A DNA stretch of 64,000 nucleotides from Salinispora fenicalii (GTDB lineage: Bacteria; Actinomycetota; Actinomycetes; Mycobacteriales; Micromonosporaceae): the NCBI RefSeq assembly GCF_000514815.1, contig NZ_AZWQ01000009.1:162299-226298 (forward strand). The letters run 5' to 3'. Every line of letters starts with the position of its first letter. Within the stretch, counting starts at the first letter, position 1. The notes beneath the pieces were generated by a model. It worked only from the letters and a program-made list of their open reading frames with translations. It was not told the DNA's origin and made no database searches. The position numbers were made by a program, and so were the translations under genes. Shown one piece after another: positions 1 to 9,174 of this stretch.

Positions 1-1
1 G

Positions 2-991
2 GATGTGTTGGCCGGGGCGGTGGACGCCCGCCGGGTGCCGGTACCGACCGTCGACCCCCTTGGCCGTCCAGTGGCCGGTGAGATCCTGCTGACCCGGGCT
101 GGCATCGGGTACGTGGAGAGCGCCCAGGCCTGCGGTCTGCACCTACTCGCCCCAGCGGAGCGTGACCCGAAGCGCACCACCTCGTACGGGGTGGGGCTGC
201 TGGTGGCCGCTGCCATCGAGTGCGGCGCTTCCGAGGTGGTGATCGGGCTCGGCGGCTCGGCCACCAATGACGCCGGTGCGGGCCTGCTCGCCGCCCTCGG
301 CGTGACATCGCTGGACGGCGTCGGTGCGGCCCTGCCGTACGGGGGAGCAGCGCTGGCCGCCGTCGCGGCGCTGGACGGGGCGCCCCGGCTGCGGGCCGCC
401 CGACTGGTCGCTGCCACAGATGTGGACAACCCGCTACTCGGGGTGCATGGGGCGAGCAACGTCTTCGGCCCGCAGAAGGGCGCCGACCGGGCGGACGTGC
501 TGCTGCTAGACGCGGCGCTGGAGCGGTTCGCCGCGGTCCTCGAACGGGACCTGTCCGGCTGCCCCAGTGGCCTGGGCGCCCTGCCCGGTGGCGGAGCGGC
601 CGGCGGGCTGGGCGCGGCGGTGTTGGCCCTTGGCGGCCGGTGCGGCTCGGGAATTGGCCTGGTCGCCCACGCGGTCGGGCTGGACACCGCGCTGGATGCC
701 GTCGATCTGGTGATCACCGGCGAGGGCTCGTTTGACCAGCAGTCCCTGCGCGGCAAGGTGGTCGCTGGGGTGGCCGGTGCGGCGCGGGACCGGGGCGTGC
801 CGTGTGTGGTGTTGGCGGGGCGGGTGGGCGCGGGCCGGCGGGAGGCGGCCGCGGCGGGCGTCACCGAGGCACACAGCCTCGTCGAGCACTACGGCGGGGA
901 GGAACACGGTGGGGTTGCGGCGGCGATCAGCCAGCCGGCTGACGGGCTGCGGGCCCTGGCGGCCCGGTTGGCCCGGCAGTGGAGTCGCTGA
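2..991 (+). CDS. Glycerate kinase (5' end outside window)
   Basis: Phosphorylates D-glycerate with ATP in the cytoplasm, feeding glyoxylate or serine breakdown products into glycolysis. About 330 residues are visible. Family members are about 370-380 residues, so roughly the first 45-50 lie before the window and the true start cannot be seen. Family motifs are present: a GLGGSATNDAGAG glycine-rich loop, the DNPLLG segment and VITGEGSFDQQSLRGK near the C terminus. The frame is open from the first base, so the GTG at position 5 should not be read as the start. It precedes erpA and adoK, an order I recall from M. tuberculosis Rv2205c-Rv2204c-Rv2202c. Confidence 0.9.
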   Translation, partial: DVLAGAVDARRVPVPTVDPLGRPVAGEILLTRAGIGYVESAQACGLHLLAPAERDPKRTTSYGVGLLVAAAIECGASEVVIGLGGSATNDAGAGLLAALGVTSLDGVGAALPYGGAALAAVAALDGAPRLRAARLVAATDVDNPLLGVHGASNVFGPQKGADRADVLLLDAALERFAAVLERDLSGCPSGLGALPGGGAAGGLGAAVLALGGRCGSGIGLVAHAVGLDTALDAVDLVITGEGSFDQQSLRGKVVAGVAGAARDRGVPCVVLAGRVGAGRREAAAAGVTEAHSLVEHYGGEEHGGVAAAISQPADGLRALAARLARQWSR

Positions 992-1039
992 CTGGCCGGT
1001 GCGGCCCCCGTCACCTGGGTGGCCCGGTAGCAAGCGGCC

Positions 1040-1045
1040 TACAAT
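1040..1045 (+). promoter_or_regulatory. Possible -10 element upstream of erpA
   Basis: TACAAT lies 82 nt before the erpA start in the gap after glycerate kinase. No good -35 hexamer stands at the expected distance, so this is only a candidate. Confidence 0.25.
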
Positions 1046-1127
1046 CGAAAGCCGGACCGCAGTGGGAATCGTTGACCGACGGTGTTGGCCACGACGACCA
1101 CACCTTACGTGTGCAGGGAGATTCCAC

Positions 1128-1490
1128 GTGACCACGCCAGCGCAGACCGAGTCGACCGAGGCCCCCACGACCGTCATCCTCACCGACGTCGCGGCCCAGA
1201 AGGTCAAGGCTCTGATCGAGCAGGAGGGCCGTGACGACCTGCGGCTCCGGGTCGCGGTGCAGCCGGGTGGCTGCTCCGGCCTGCGGTACCAGCTCTTCTT
1301 CGACGAGCGGTCGCTCGACGGTGATGTCGTCACCGACTTCGACGGCGTGGAGGTCGTCGTTGACCGGATGAGCGCCCCGTACCTGGGTGGCGCCACCATC
1401 GACTTCGCCGACCGTATCGACGCGCAGGGCTTCACGATCGACAACCCGAACGCGGGGAACTCCTGCGCCTGCGGCGACTCGTTCAGCTGA
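1128..1490 (+). CDS. erpA: Iron-sulfur cluster insertion protein, HesB/IscA/ErpA family
   Basis: A-type Fe-S carrier of 120 residues, expected to hand clusters to apo-enzymes in the cytoplasm. The three ligand cysteines are present: one in GGCSGLRY (about residue 49) and two in the C-terminal CACGDSF. The frame is open far upstream, but homology begins just after the GTG at 1128, preceded by a GGGAG-like site, and the length is normal for the family. A cysteine desulfurase lies about 1.4 kb away and Fe-S respiratory proteins (Rieske) are in the same window. It corresponds to Rv2204c in M. tuberculosis. Confidence 0.93.
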   Translation: MTTPAQTESTEAPTTVILTDVAAQKVKALIEQEGRDDLRLRVAVQPGGCSGLRYQLFFDERSLDGDVVTDFDGVEVVVDRMSAPYLGGATIDFADRIDAQGFTIDNPNAGNSCACGDSFS

Positions 1491-1503
1491 CCGCCTTCTG
1501 GCT

Positions 1504-1538
1504 GGGCCGGCCCCGGTTCTCCAACACGGGACCGGCCC
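1504..1538 (+). terminator. Hairpin after erpA
   Basis: A 12-bp stem with one mismatch (GGGCCGGCCCCG against CGGGACCGGCCC) and an 11-nt loop lies 14 nt beyond the erpA stop. No U tract follows, as is usual in high-GC actinobacteria. Confidence 0.5.
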
Positions 1539-1580
1539 CCGGCGGCTGGTACGGGAGTTGCCGATGGTTCAACTGAACGG

Positions 1581-2623
<1,043 letters not shown>

Positions 2624-2628
2624 TCCCA

Positions 2629-2670
2629 CGCCGGCACTGATTCCCCGGGCCCGGGGAATCAGTGCCGGCG
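2629..2670. terminator. Bidirectional terminator, perfect 42-nt palindrome
   Basis: Two 21-nt arms (2629-2649 and 2650-2670) are exact reverse complements and meet at a CCCGGGCCCGGG centre. It starts 6 nt after the adoK stop and covers the stop and last codons of the convergent tusA-like gene, so one structure can serve both transcripts. Confidence 0.75.
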
Positions 2671-2889
2671 GCGAACGTCGAATCCCGGGCCGTCGGGACC
2701 GTCCACCCGGCCTACGAACTCCTGCCCTCGAAGGCGGCACCAGGCGGGTAGGTCCACCGCGGCGGCCGGATCATCGGCCAGCACCCGGATGAGGGCGCCC
2801 ACCGGCAGCTCGGGCAGGCGGCGGGCCACCGCGATCACCGGTAGCGGGCAGCGCTGCCCCCGGCAGTCGAGCACCTCGGGCGCCGTCAT
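2659..2889 (-). CDS. Sulfurtransferase, TusA family
   Basis: Small (76-residue) sulfur carrier. The CPxP motif (DCRGQRCPLPV, active Cys at about residue 14) is intact, and a second Cys at residue 9 precedes it. TusA proteins take persulfide sulfur from a cysteine desulfurase and pass it to tRNA-thiolation, cofactor or other sulfur pathways. The ATG at 2889 overlaps the stop of the cysteine desulfurase gene by 4 nt (ATGA), so the two are translationally coupled and probably work as a pair. Final sulfur acceptor unknown. Confidence 0.85.
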   Translation of the reverse strand: MTAPEVLDCRGQRCPLPVIAVARRLPELPVGALIRVLADDPAAAVDLPAWCRLRGQEFVGRVDGPDGPGFDVRRRH

Positions 2890-4037
2890 AGCCCCACCAC
2901 GCCCGCCTCGGCCCGCAACGCGGCCACGATCCCCGGGAGCTCGGTCAGGAACCGCTCCACATCGGCCTCGGTCGTGTCCTGGTGCAGCGAGACCCGAACA
3001 TTGCCGTGTGACAACACTCCCATCGCCGCCAGCACGTGCGACGGGCGCAGCGTTGACGACGTGCACGACGACCCGGAGGAGACGGCGAAACCGCGTCGGT
3101 CCAACGCTTGTAGCAGCGCCTCACCATCGACGTACAGGCAGGAGAAGGTCACCAGGTGCGGAAGTCGATCTTCGGGATCACCGACCACCTCCACATCCGA
3201 CACCTCGGTCGCCACCCGGGCCCGGATCCGATCCACCAGGCGGGCGAGTCGGGCCGCCCGCGCGTCCGCATCGGCCGCGGCTGCGCGCAGACTCGCTGCC
3301 GCCGCGACGATCGCCGGTAGGTTCACCACCCCCGGGGCCCGTCCCGATTCGCGTTCGTCCATCGGCCACGGCGACTCCCAGCGGGTGCCCTTGCGGACCA
3401 CCAGCAGGCCGACTCCCGGCGGCCCGCCCCACTTGTGGGCGCTCGCGGTCAGCACCGACCAGCCCGTCGGCACCGGCGCGTGCCCGACCACCTGTGCCGC
3501 GTCAACGTAGAGCGGTACTCCGGCGGCGGCGCAGGCGGCGCCGGCTTCGGTGACCGGCTGCACGGTGCCCACCTCGTGACTCGCGGCGATCAGGGCCGCG
3601 AGCGCGGTGCCGGGCGCCCCGACCGCCGCCGACCAGGCCTCCAGATCGATCCGGCCGACCCGGTCGACCGGGATTGATGTCGCCGTACCGCCGCCGGCCA
3701 CGTGCCGCTCGGCGGCGTGCAGCACCGCCGAGTGCTCGATCGCCGAGTGCACCAGGCCGGACCCGGCTCGCCGACGTCCGGCGAGCCCGCCGAGGACGGC
3801 CGAGTGCGCAGCCGCCGTACCGCTTGGGGTGAAGGAGAGCTCGTCCGGCCGGACGCCGAGCGTGGCCGCGGCGGCCTCCCGCGCCGCGTCCAGGAGTTGA
3901 CGCGCACGCCGTGCTTGGGCGTAGAGCCGTTGTGGGTCGGCCCAGCCGTCGTCCAGGGCGGCCAGTAGCGCCTGTCGGGCGACGGGGTGCAGTGGCGCGG
4001 CGGAGGCGGCGTCTAGGTAGACCGGAGAGGCGTTCAC
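2886..4037 (-). CDS. Cysteine desulfurase, class V aminotransferase fold
   Basis: PLP enzyme of 383 residues that removes sulfur from cysteine as an enzyme persulfide. The PLP lysine is in SAHKWGGPPGVG (about residue 203) and the catalytic cysteine is in the loop SSGSSCTSS (about 323), followed by RPSHVLAAMG as in NifS/IscS-type enzymes. The frame stays open to 4097, but homology starts at NASPVYLDAASAAP, so the GTG at 4037 with a GGAG upstream is chosen. Its 3' end overlaps a TusA-type carrier. It is likely dedicated to that carrier rather than the main SUF system, but also lies close to erpA. Confidence 0.88.
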   Translation of the reverse strand: MNASPVYLDAASAAPLHPVARQALLAALDDGWADPQRLYAQARRARQLLDAAREAAAATLGVRPDELSFTPSGTAAAHSAVLGGLAGRRRAGSGLVHSAIEHSAVLHAAERHVAGGGTATSIPVDRVGRIDLEAWSAAVGAPGTALAALIAASHEVGTVQPVTEAGAACAAAGVPLYVDAAQVVGHAPVPTGWSVLTASAHKWGGPPGVGLLVVRKGTRWESPWPMDERESGRAPGVVNLPAIVAAAASLRAAAADADARAARLARLVDRIRARVATEVSDVEVVGDPEDRLPHLVTFSCLYVDGEALLQALDRRGFAVSSGSSCTSSTLRPSHVLAAMGVLSHGNVRVSLHQDTTEADVERFLTELPGIVAALRAEAGVVGL

Positions 4038-4155
4038 GGAACTCCACGTTATCGCCTCCCCTGTCCCGTGATCACCCCGATGGGGGCGGACAACCACCCC
4101 AATCAGGTCCAGCCGGTCCTGGTCGAGTAATCTGCGACCGTCGGTGACCCCTTTG

Positions 4156-4182
4156 CCGCCGGTGTTGTAGCTCCACCGGCGG
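4156..4182 (+). promoter_or_regulatory. Hairpin in the ctaC leader
   Basis: A perfect 9-bp stem (CCGCCGGTG / CACCGGCGG) with a 9-nt loop lies 50 nt before the ctaC start. It is too far from the upstream divergent gene to be its terminator; function unknown. Confidence 0.3.
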
Positions 4183-4231
4183 AGGCCGGCAGATCAGATG
4201 ACACGGCGGCGCGCTAGGGAGGCAGGACCAG

Positions 4232-5203
4232 GTGGTCGCAAGGAGTTCGGAGGTACGGCCGTCGGCCGTACGGCACAGCGTCTACCCGGGAGCCGGTGGG
4301 CGCCGGGTGCGGGGTGCCGGCCGGGTGGCTGGGCTCGGTCTCGGCGGAGCGGCACTGCTGGTCCTGCTCACGGGCTGCGATGTCGGTGCTGCGTTCGGCG
4401 GCTTCGGCTGGCCGCAGGGTGGCATCACCCCCGAGGCGAACCGGATGTACGACCTGTGGATCGCCTCGTGCATCGCGGCGCTCGCGGTCGGCGTGTTCGT
4501 GTGGGGCCTCATCTTCTGGTGCGTGGTGCGCTACCGGAAGCGGGGCAACGAGCTGCCGGTGCAGACTCGCTACAACCTGCCGATGGAGTTCCTTTACACC
4601 ATCGCCCCGATCCTGATCGTCTCCGTGCTCTTCTACTACACGGCGATCGTGCAGACCGATGTGGGGAAGACCTCCCGGGACCCGGACGTCACCGTCGAGG
4701 TGGTCGCCTTCAAGTGGAACTGGCAGTTCAACTACCGCGACGGCCAGGGCGTGGAGGCCAACACGGTGGCTTCGGTCCTCGGCACCAGCGAGGTCATCCC
4801 GATCCTGGTGTTGCCCTCGGACCGATCGATCCGCTTCGAAGAGACCAGCCGCGACGTCATCCACTCGTTCTGGGTGCCGGAGATGCTGTTCAAGCGTGAC
4901 GTCTTCCCCGGTAGCATCCGCAACGTCTTCGAGGTCTCCAAGCTCGAGGGCGAGGGTGCGTACGTGGGCCGCTGCGCCGAGCTGTGCGGCACCTACCACG
5001 CTTTCATGAACTTCGAACTGCGGGTCGTCACGCCGGAGAAGTACGACCAGTTCATCGCCGCTAAGCAGGACGGACGGTCCACGCAGGAGGCGCTGACCGC
5101 AATCGGTGAGGATCCGTACGCGACGACCACCGAGCCGTTCGACACGCGACGCACCGACGCCAACTTCAACCCCGACAAGTCGGCTACCGGCTCGGGTAAC
5201 TGA
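4232..5203 (+). CDS. ctaC: Cytochrome c oxidase subunit II
   Basis: CuA-bearing subunit of the aa3 terminal oxidase in the membrane. The 323-residue protein has a lipobox-like LLTGC (Cys 49) after a long basic N terminus, two transmembrane helices (about 75-100 and 120-142), then an extracytoplasmic cupredoxin domain. CuA ligands are visible: His in DVIHSFWVPEM and the CAELCGTYHAFM cluster. GTG at 4232 follows AGGGAGGCAGG. Ten nucleotides separate it from ctaF; no subunit I gene lies between them. The bc1 complex and subunit III lie a few kb downstream, as expected for the actinobacterial bcc-aa3 supercomplex. Confidence 0.96.
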   Translation: MVARSSEVRPSAVRHSVYPGAGGRRVRGAGRVAGLGLGGAALLVLLTGCDVGAAFGGFGWPQGGITPEANRMYDLWIASCIAALAVGVFVWGLIFWCVVRYRKRGNELPVQTRYNLPMEFLYTIAPILIVSVLFYYTAIVQTDVGKTSRDPDVTVEVVAFKWNWQFNYRDGQGVEANTVASVLGTSEVIPILVLPSDRSIRFEETSRDVIHSFWVPEMLFKRDVFPGSIRNVFEVSKLEGEGAYVGRCAELCGTYHAFMNFELRVVTPEKYDQFIAAKQDGRSTQEALTAIGEDPYATTTEPFDTRRTDANFNPDKSATGSGN

Positions 5204-5213
5204 GGGAGCAGGC

Positions 5214-5639
5214 ATGAAGACCGAGTGGCGCATCTTCCTCATCATCGCCGGGTTCCTGCTCTTTGCCGCGGCGCTCTACGGGGGCTGGACCTACGGCGAC
5301 GGCGGCCAGATCGAGTGGGTTGGCACCATCGCCCTGCTGTTGAGCTTCCTGCTCTGCCTGATGTGCGGTGGCTTCTTCTGGTTTGTCGCCCGGCGAATCG
5401 ATCTGCGCCCCGAGGACCGGGCTGATGCGGAGATCGCTGATGGCGCGGGTGAGGTGGGCTTCTTCAGCCCGGGCAGCTACTGGCCGTTCGGTATCGCGTT
5501 GGCGGCCACTGTCGCCGGTCTCGGCCTCGTGTTCTGGCAGCTCTGGCTGCTGGCTGTCGGCCTGGTAGCGGTCGTCCTCGCCACCTGTGGCCTGCTCTTC
5601 GAGTACTACAGCGGTACCCGGCGCACTGCCGAGCACTGA
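5214..5639 (+). CDS. ctaF: Cytochrome c oxidase subunit IV, actinobacterial type
   Basis: Small (141-residue) integral membrane subunit of the aa3 oxidase. Four hydrophobic helices are apparent (about 7-25, 38-59, 88-108, 111-130) and the YWPFGIALAATVAGLG region is typical of the actinobacterial family. The ATG at 5214 has a strong GGGAGCAGG site and sits 10 nt after ctaC, so the two are co-transcribed. A perfect terminator hairpin follows the stop. It matches Rv2199c next to ctaC in M. tuberculosis. Confidence 0.92.
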   Translation: MKTEWRIFLIIAGFLLFAAALYGGWTYGDGGQIEWVGTIALLLSFLLCLMCGGFFWFVARRIDLRPEDRADAEIADGAGEVGFFSPGSYWPFGIALAATVAGLGLVFWQLWLLAVGLVAVVLATCGLLFEYYSGTRRTAEH

Positions 5640-5648
5640 TCATTATTA

Positions 5649-5688
5649 GACGAACGGCCCGTTCCCGGCAGGGAACGGGCCGTTCGTC
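5649..5688 (+). terminator. Terminator after ctaCF
   Basis: Perfect 18-bp stem (GACGAACGGCCCGTTCCC and its complement) with a 4-nt loop GGCA, beginning 9 nt beyond the ctaF stop. Confidence 0.85.
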
Positions 5689-5808
5689 GTACGGGTGCTG
5701 ATCGCTCTGCGAGCGGATGGCAGTGGGCCCGTGGCGCGGTTGGGTGATCCAACGGCGGTGCCCAGTGGCCCTTCCGCCGGTCTGGCGTTGGCTCAGCTGG
5801 TCGTTGGC

Positions 5809-6870
5809 TCAGACGGTCGCTGGCCGGACGGTTTGGGCTACCTCGATCCAGCGCTCCAGCGTGCGGGCCGCGGCGCCGGAGTCGATTGAATCGGCGGCGC
5901 GGAGTAGGCCGGCCTGCAGCGCCCCGGTCAGGTCTGTGTCCAGGGGCCCCTGGGTGGCGAGCGCCGCAGCGGCGTTGACCAGCACCGCGTCTCGCACCGG
6001 TCCGGTCTCCCCGGCCAGCAGGCGGCGTACCGCATCGGCGTTGTAGGCGACGTCACCGCCGCGTAGGTCGGCGAGGGTGGCCCGGGGTATCCCAAGGTCG
6101 GTCGCGTCGAGCAGTACCTCGGAGACCGTGCCTCCCTGTGCCGCCCAGACACGGGTAGGGGCAGCGGTGGTGAACTCGTCGAGTCCATCCTCACCGCGCA
6201 GGACGAGTGCCGAGTCACCGCGGGCGGCGAAGACCGCGGCCATGACCGGCGCCATCCGAGCGTCGAAGCAGCCGACTGCACCGGCTCGGGGACGAGCCGG
6301 GTTGGTGAGCGGGCCGAGGAAGTTGAAGGCGGTTGGTACGCCTAGCTCTCGACGGACCGGGCCAGCGTGGCGCATCCCGGGGTGGAACCGGGCGGCGAAG
6401 CAGAAGCCGATCCCTGCCTCGGCGACGCAGGTCGCCACCGCCTCGGGGCCCAAGTCCAGCGGCAGACCGAGGAACTCCAGTACGTCCGCGGTGCCGCAGG
6501 ATGAAGAAGCGGCCCGGTTGCCGTGCTTGACGACCCGCACGCCGGCTCCAGCGACCACCAGGGAGGCCATGGTGGAGATGTTGACGGTGTGCGCGAGATC
6601 GCCGCCAGTGCCCACCACATCCACTGCGGTTGCGCGAAGCTCCGCGGGTAGTTCGACCGGAACGGCGTGCGTCAGCATCGCCTCGACCAGGCCGGAGAGC
6701 TCGGCGGGGGTTTCCCCCTTGGCCCGCAGCGCGACGGCGAAGCCGGCAATCTGCGCCGGGCCCGCCGATCCGGACATGATCTCACCCATCGCCCAGGCAG
6801 TGTCGGCGGTGGATAGCTCGTCGCCGCGCAGCAGCGCAGCGAGCAGGTGCGGCCAGGTCCGTTCGCCCAT
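5809..6870 (-). CDS. trpD: Anthranilate phosphoribosyltransferase
   Basis: Second step of tryptophan synthesis: transfers phosphoribose from PRPP to anthranilate. The 353-residue protein carries the PRPP loop [15 protein letters not shown] (about residue 90), the [18 protein letters not shown] anthranilate/PRPP segment and [17 protein letters not shown] in the second half. A GGGAGG site precedes the ATG at 6870. No other trp gene is visible, so trpD stands apart from the trp operon, as in M. tuberculosis (Rv2192c beside ctaE-qcr). Upstream is an orphan receiver protein on the same strand (78-nt gap). Confidence 0.96.
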   Translation of the reverse strand: MGERTWPHLLAALLRGDELSTADTAWAMGEIMSGSAGPAQIAGFAVALRAKGETPAELSGLVEAMLTHAVPVELPAELRATAVDVVGTGGDLAHTVNISTMASLVVAGAGVRVVKHGNRAASSSCGTADVLEFLGLPLDLGPEAVATCVAEAGIGFCFAARFHPGMRHAGPVRRELGVPTAFNFLGPLTNPARPRAGAVGCFDARMAPVMAAVFAARGDSALVLRGEDGLDEFTTAAPTRVWAAQGGTVSEVLLDATDLGIPRATLADLRGGDVAYNADAVRRLLAGETGPVRDAVLVNAAAALATQGPLDTDLTGALQAGLLRAADSIDSGAAARTLERWIEVAQTVRPATV

Positions 6871-6948
6871 GAGGGCCTCCCGAGCGGTCCAGGGGTTAGG
6901 ATCCGGCGCCGGCGGATCCGGCGCCGAGGCGGTGCCGGAGTGGGGACG

Positions 6949-7344
6949 TCAGGTCGGTGCGTGGGTCCGCAGCACTTCGGCAACGGTCGTGCCGGTAGTC
7001 ACCGGATCGAGCGGGTGCACCAGGGTGGCGTCAACCTCGGCGTAGGCGGCGAGCCATCGGTCGGCGGCGCGAGCGAGCACCACGCAGGTGGGCGGGGGGT
7101 CGGCCCGGTCGTCCTTGATCTGCCGGGCGATGCCGAGGCCGCCGCCCGGGTGGGCCTCGCCGTCCAGAAGTAGGAGATCAATTTCGTAGTCGTCAACCAG
7201 CCGGATGCACTCGGCGTAGTCGGACGCGTCGACGAACTCGACCTTGAGGCCGGGTGCGGGCCGGGTGCCGACGGCGAGTCGCATCCGATCCCGGACCTGT
7301 GGGTCGTCACTGTAGAGCAGGACAGTGCACCGACGATCGCTCAT
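6949..7344 (-). CDS. Orphan receiver-like protein
   Basis: A 131-residue stand-alone receiver fold without an output domain. The phospho-acceptor Asp is plausible in IDLLLLDGEAHPGG and an acidic pair (SDD) is near the N terminus. The conserved Lys-Pro of strand beta-5 reads His-Pro (LVHPLDP) and the T/S switch is not obvious, so normal phosphorylation chemistry is doubtful. No kinase is adjacent; its own kinase, or a phosphorylation-independent role, cannot be told from sequence. It lies between trpD and a CtaG-like gene on the same strand. Confidence 0.7.
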   Translation of the reverse strand: MSDRRCTVLLYSDDPQVRDRMRLAVGTRPAPGLKVEFVDASDYAECIRLVDDYEIDLLLLDGEAHPGGGLGIARQIKDDRADPPPTCVVLARAADRWLAAYAEVDATLVHPLDPVTTGTTVAEVLRTHAPT

Positions 7345-7435
7345 TGCTTAACTGGCTCCCACCTCGTAGCTATCCGCCGATCGTACCGGGCGTATCCAGC
7401 AGGGCTTCCGCGGGCGGTGCTCCCCGGCCCGGCAG

Positions 7436-8395
7436 TCAGCCCACCGTCGGGCGGGCCCGCTGCTCGGCCTCCTGGCGGTCCAGCTCGCGGTCGATCCGGC
7501 GGGCCTCCCGTTCGGCCTGGCGCATCCATCGCACGACCAGCACCGCCAGCATGGTGACGCTGACGAACTCGCCGCCGCCCCAGAGGATGCCGCCGGCGAT
7601 CACCTGGTCCTGCCACGGGTCGGCCCAGGTCAGGTCGAGCGAGGAGTGCCAGTCGCCACCAAGGAGGGTGGTCGACTGCATGATGGTGAGCCCGAGCACG
7701 GTGTAGAACGGCACGCAGAGCAGCATCAGCAGCGCCCGCCCCGGGTAGGGCCAGCGGTGAGGCAGCGGGTCGAGCCCGAGCAGCGGCCAGAAGAGGAGGC
7801 ATCCGACCAGCAGTACGTGTGCGTGGACCAACCCGTGCGCCCACCCGTGTTCGAGCGTGTAGCGGTACAGGTCGGTGAAGTAGAGGGCGAACGGGGTGGC
7901 CATGAAGATCGCGAAGGCGGCCAGGGGGTAGCTGCAGAGCCGGGCGATCCGGCTGTGCACGAGCGTCCGCAGTAGCTCGCGCGGGTGCGGCGGCAACGCC
8001 TGTAGCGCCAGCGTGATCGGGGCGCCCAGGGCCAGGAAGATCGGTGCCACCATGGAGAGCACCAGGTGCTGCGTTAGGTGCACCGACAGCAGTGTCGTGT
8101 CATAGGCCGCCAGCCCGCTGAGGGTCACTGTGGCGATGCCGCCGAGGCCGGGGCCGAGGAAGAGCAGTGTTCGGACCACCGGCCATCGGTCGCCGCGTAC
8201 CCGGAGCCGACGTACGCCGTAGAGGTAGAGTCCAGCTGCGAGCGCCAAGCCGACGGCGGTCCAGCTGACTGGCTGTACCTCGGTGAAGACCGAGGTGAGG
8301 CTGAAGGGCGGCGGGGTGGCCGCGGGTGCCGCGACCGAGGTCGCGGCCGGTGCGGCGACTTCGGTAGCAATGGAGACTGGATCGACGCGCTGCAC
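7436..8395 (-). CDS. Cytochrome c oxidase assembly factor, CtaG/caa3 type
   Basis: Polytopic membrane protein of 319 residues with about seven helices, preceded by a Pro/Ala-rich N terminus. Conserved His-rich features of the family are present: SVHLTQHLVLSMVAP and the WAHGLVHAHVLLVGCLLFWP helix, residues thought to relate to copper delivery to the oxidase. It is divergent from ctaE (107-nt gap), which supports a role in oxidase biogenesis. It is the Bacillus CtaG type, not the mitochondrial Cox11 type. The C terminus is charged and cytoplasmic. Confidence 0.85.
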   Translation of the reverse strand: MQRVDPVSIATEVAAPAATSVAAPAATPPPFSLTSVFTEVQPVSWTAVGLALAAGLYLYGVRRLRVRGDRWPVVRTLLFLGPGLGGIATVTLSGLAAYDTTLLSVHLTQHLVLSMVAPIFLALGAPITLALQALPPHPRELLRTLVHSRIARLCSYPLAAFAIFMATPFALYFTDLYRYTLEHGWAHGLVHAHVLLVGCLLFWPLLGLDPLPHRWPYPGRALLMLLCVPFYTVLGLTIMQSTTLLGGDWHSSLDLTWADPWQDQVIAGGILWGGGEFVSVTMLAVLVVRWMRQAEREARRIDRELDRQEAEQRARPTVG

Positions 8396-8502
8396 GTTTT
8401 TACCCTAGGTGAGGCTAATCGGACCCCCCCGATCGGGCTGCCCGGAGCACCGGTTTGGGCCCCCGCTGATCGCCGGCCTCGCTTAACGGCAATAATGACC
8501 GC

Positions 8503-9102
8503 GTGACTGCGGCCCCAGCGATTGACAAGAGCCGGATCCACTCCCTGACGCGACCCAACATGGTCAGCGTCGGGACGATCGTGTGGCTCTCCAGTGAACT
8601 CATGTTCTTCGCGGCGCTGTTCGCGATGTACTTCTCGATCCGTGCCGCGGCGCCGGAGCAGTGGGCGGAGCACACTCCGCACCTGAATGTTCCGTACGCG
8701 ACGACGTTCACGGTGATTTTGGTGCTCTCGTCAGTGACCTGCCAGATCGGCGTGTTCGCTGCGGAGAAGGGGGACGTGCACGCCCTGCGGCGCTGGTTCA
8801 CGATCACCTTTGTGATGGGACTGATCTTCGTACTCGGGCAGCTGAACGAGTACCGGGAGCTGATCCACGAGGGCATCAAGATCAATGAAGATGGCTACGG
8901 ATCGATGTTCTACCTCACCACCGGCTTCCACGGGCTCCACGTGGCAGGCGGTCTGGTCGCCTTCGTCATCTTCATGATTCGCACCACCATGGGTCGATTC
9001 ACGCCGGCACAGGCGACGTCGGCGATCGTGGTGTCGTACTACTGGCACTTCGTCGATGTGGTGTGGATCGCGCTCTACGCCATGATCTACTGGCTTCAGT
9101 GA
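8503..9102 (+). CDS. ctaE: Cytochrome c oxidase subunit III
   Basis: Membrane subunit of the aa3 oxidase, 199 residues with five helices, the short actinobacterial form. Family segments include [20 protein letters not shown] near the N terminus, the [12 protein letters not shown] helix and [15 protein letters not shown] at the C terminus. The GTG at 8503 has no clear ribosome site; an ATG at 8495 is followed at once by a stop, so translation may be leaderless or weakly primed. It leads the ctaE-qcrC-qcrA-qcrB cluster, with 72 nt to qcrC. Confidence 0.95.
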   Translation: MTAAPAIDKSRIHSLTRPNMVSVGTIVWLSSELMFFAALFAMYFSIRAAAPEQWAEHTPHLNVPYATTFTVILVLSSVTCQIGVFAAEKGDVHALRRWFTITFVMGLIFVLGQLNEYRELIHEGIKINEDGYGSMFYLTTGFHGLHVAGGLVAFVIFMIRTTMGRFTPAQATSAIVVSYYWHFVDVVWIALYAMIYWLQ

Positions 9103-9174
9103 TCTTGGCGCGCCCCGAATCGCGCCGCTGCTTCGTCCCCTCAGGCAAGGTCCAACCGGTTAAGGACACAGGTC

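Noticed and set aside
732..1127. Upstream extension of erpA into the glycerate kinase gene
   Set aside because: The frame is merely open; homology and length fit the GTG at 1128.
4198..4899. Alternative frame overlapping ctaC
   Set aside because: Arg/Gly-rich shadow; ctaC has all CuA and membrane features.
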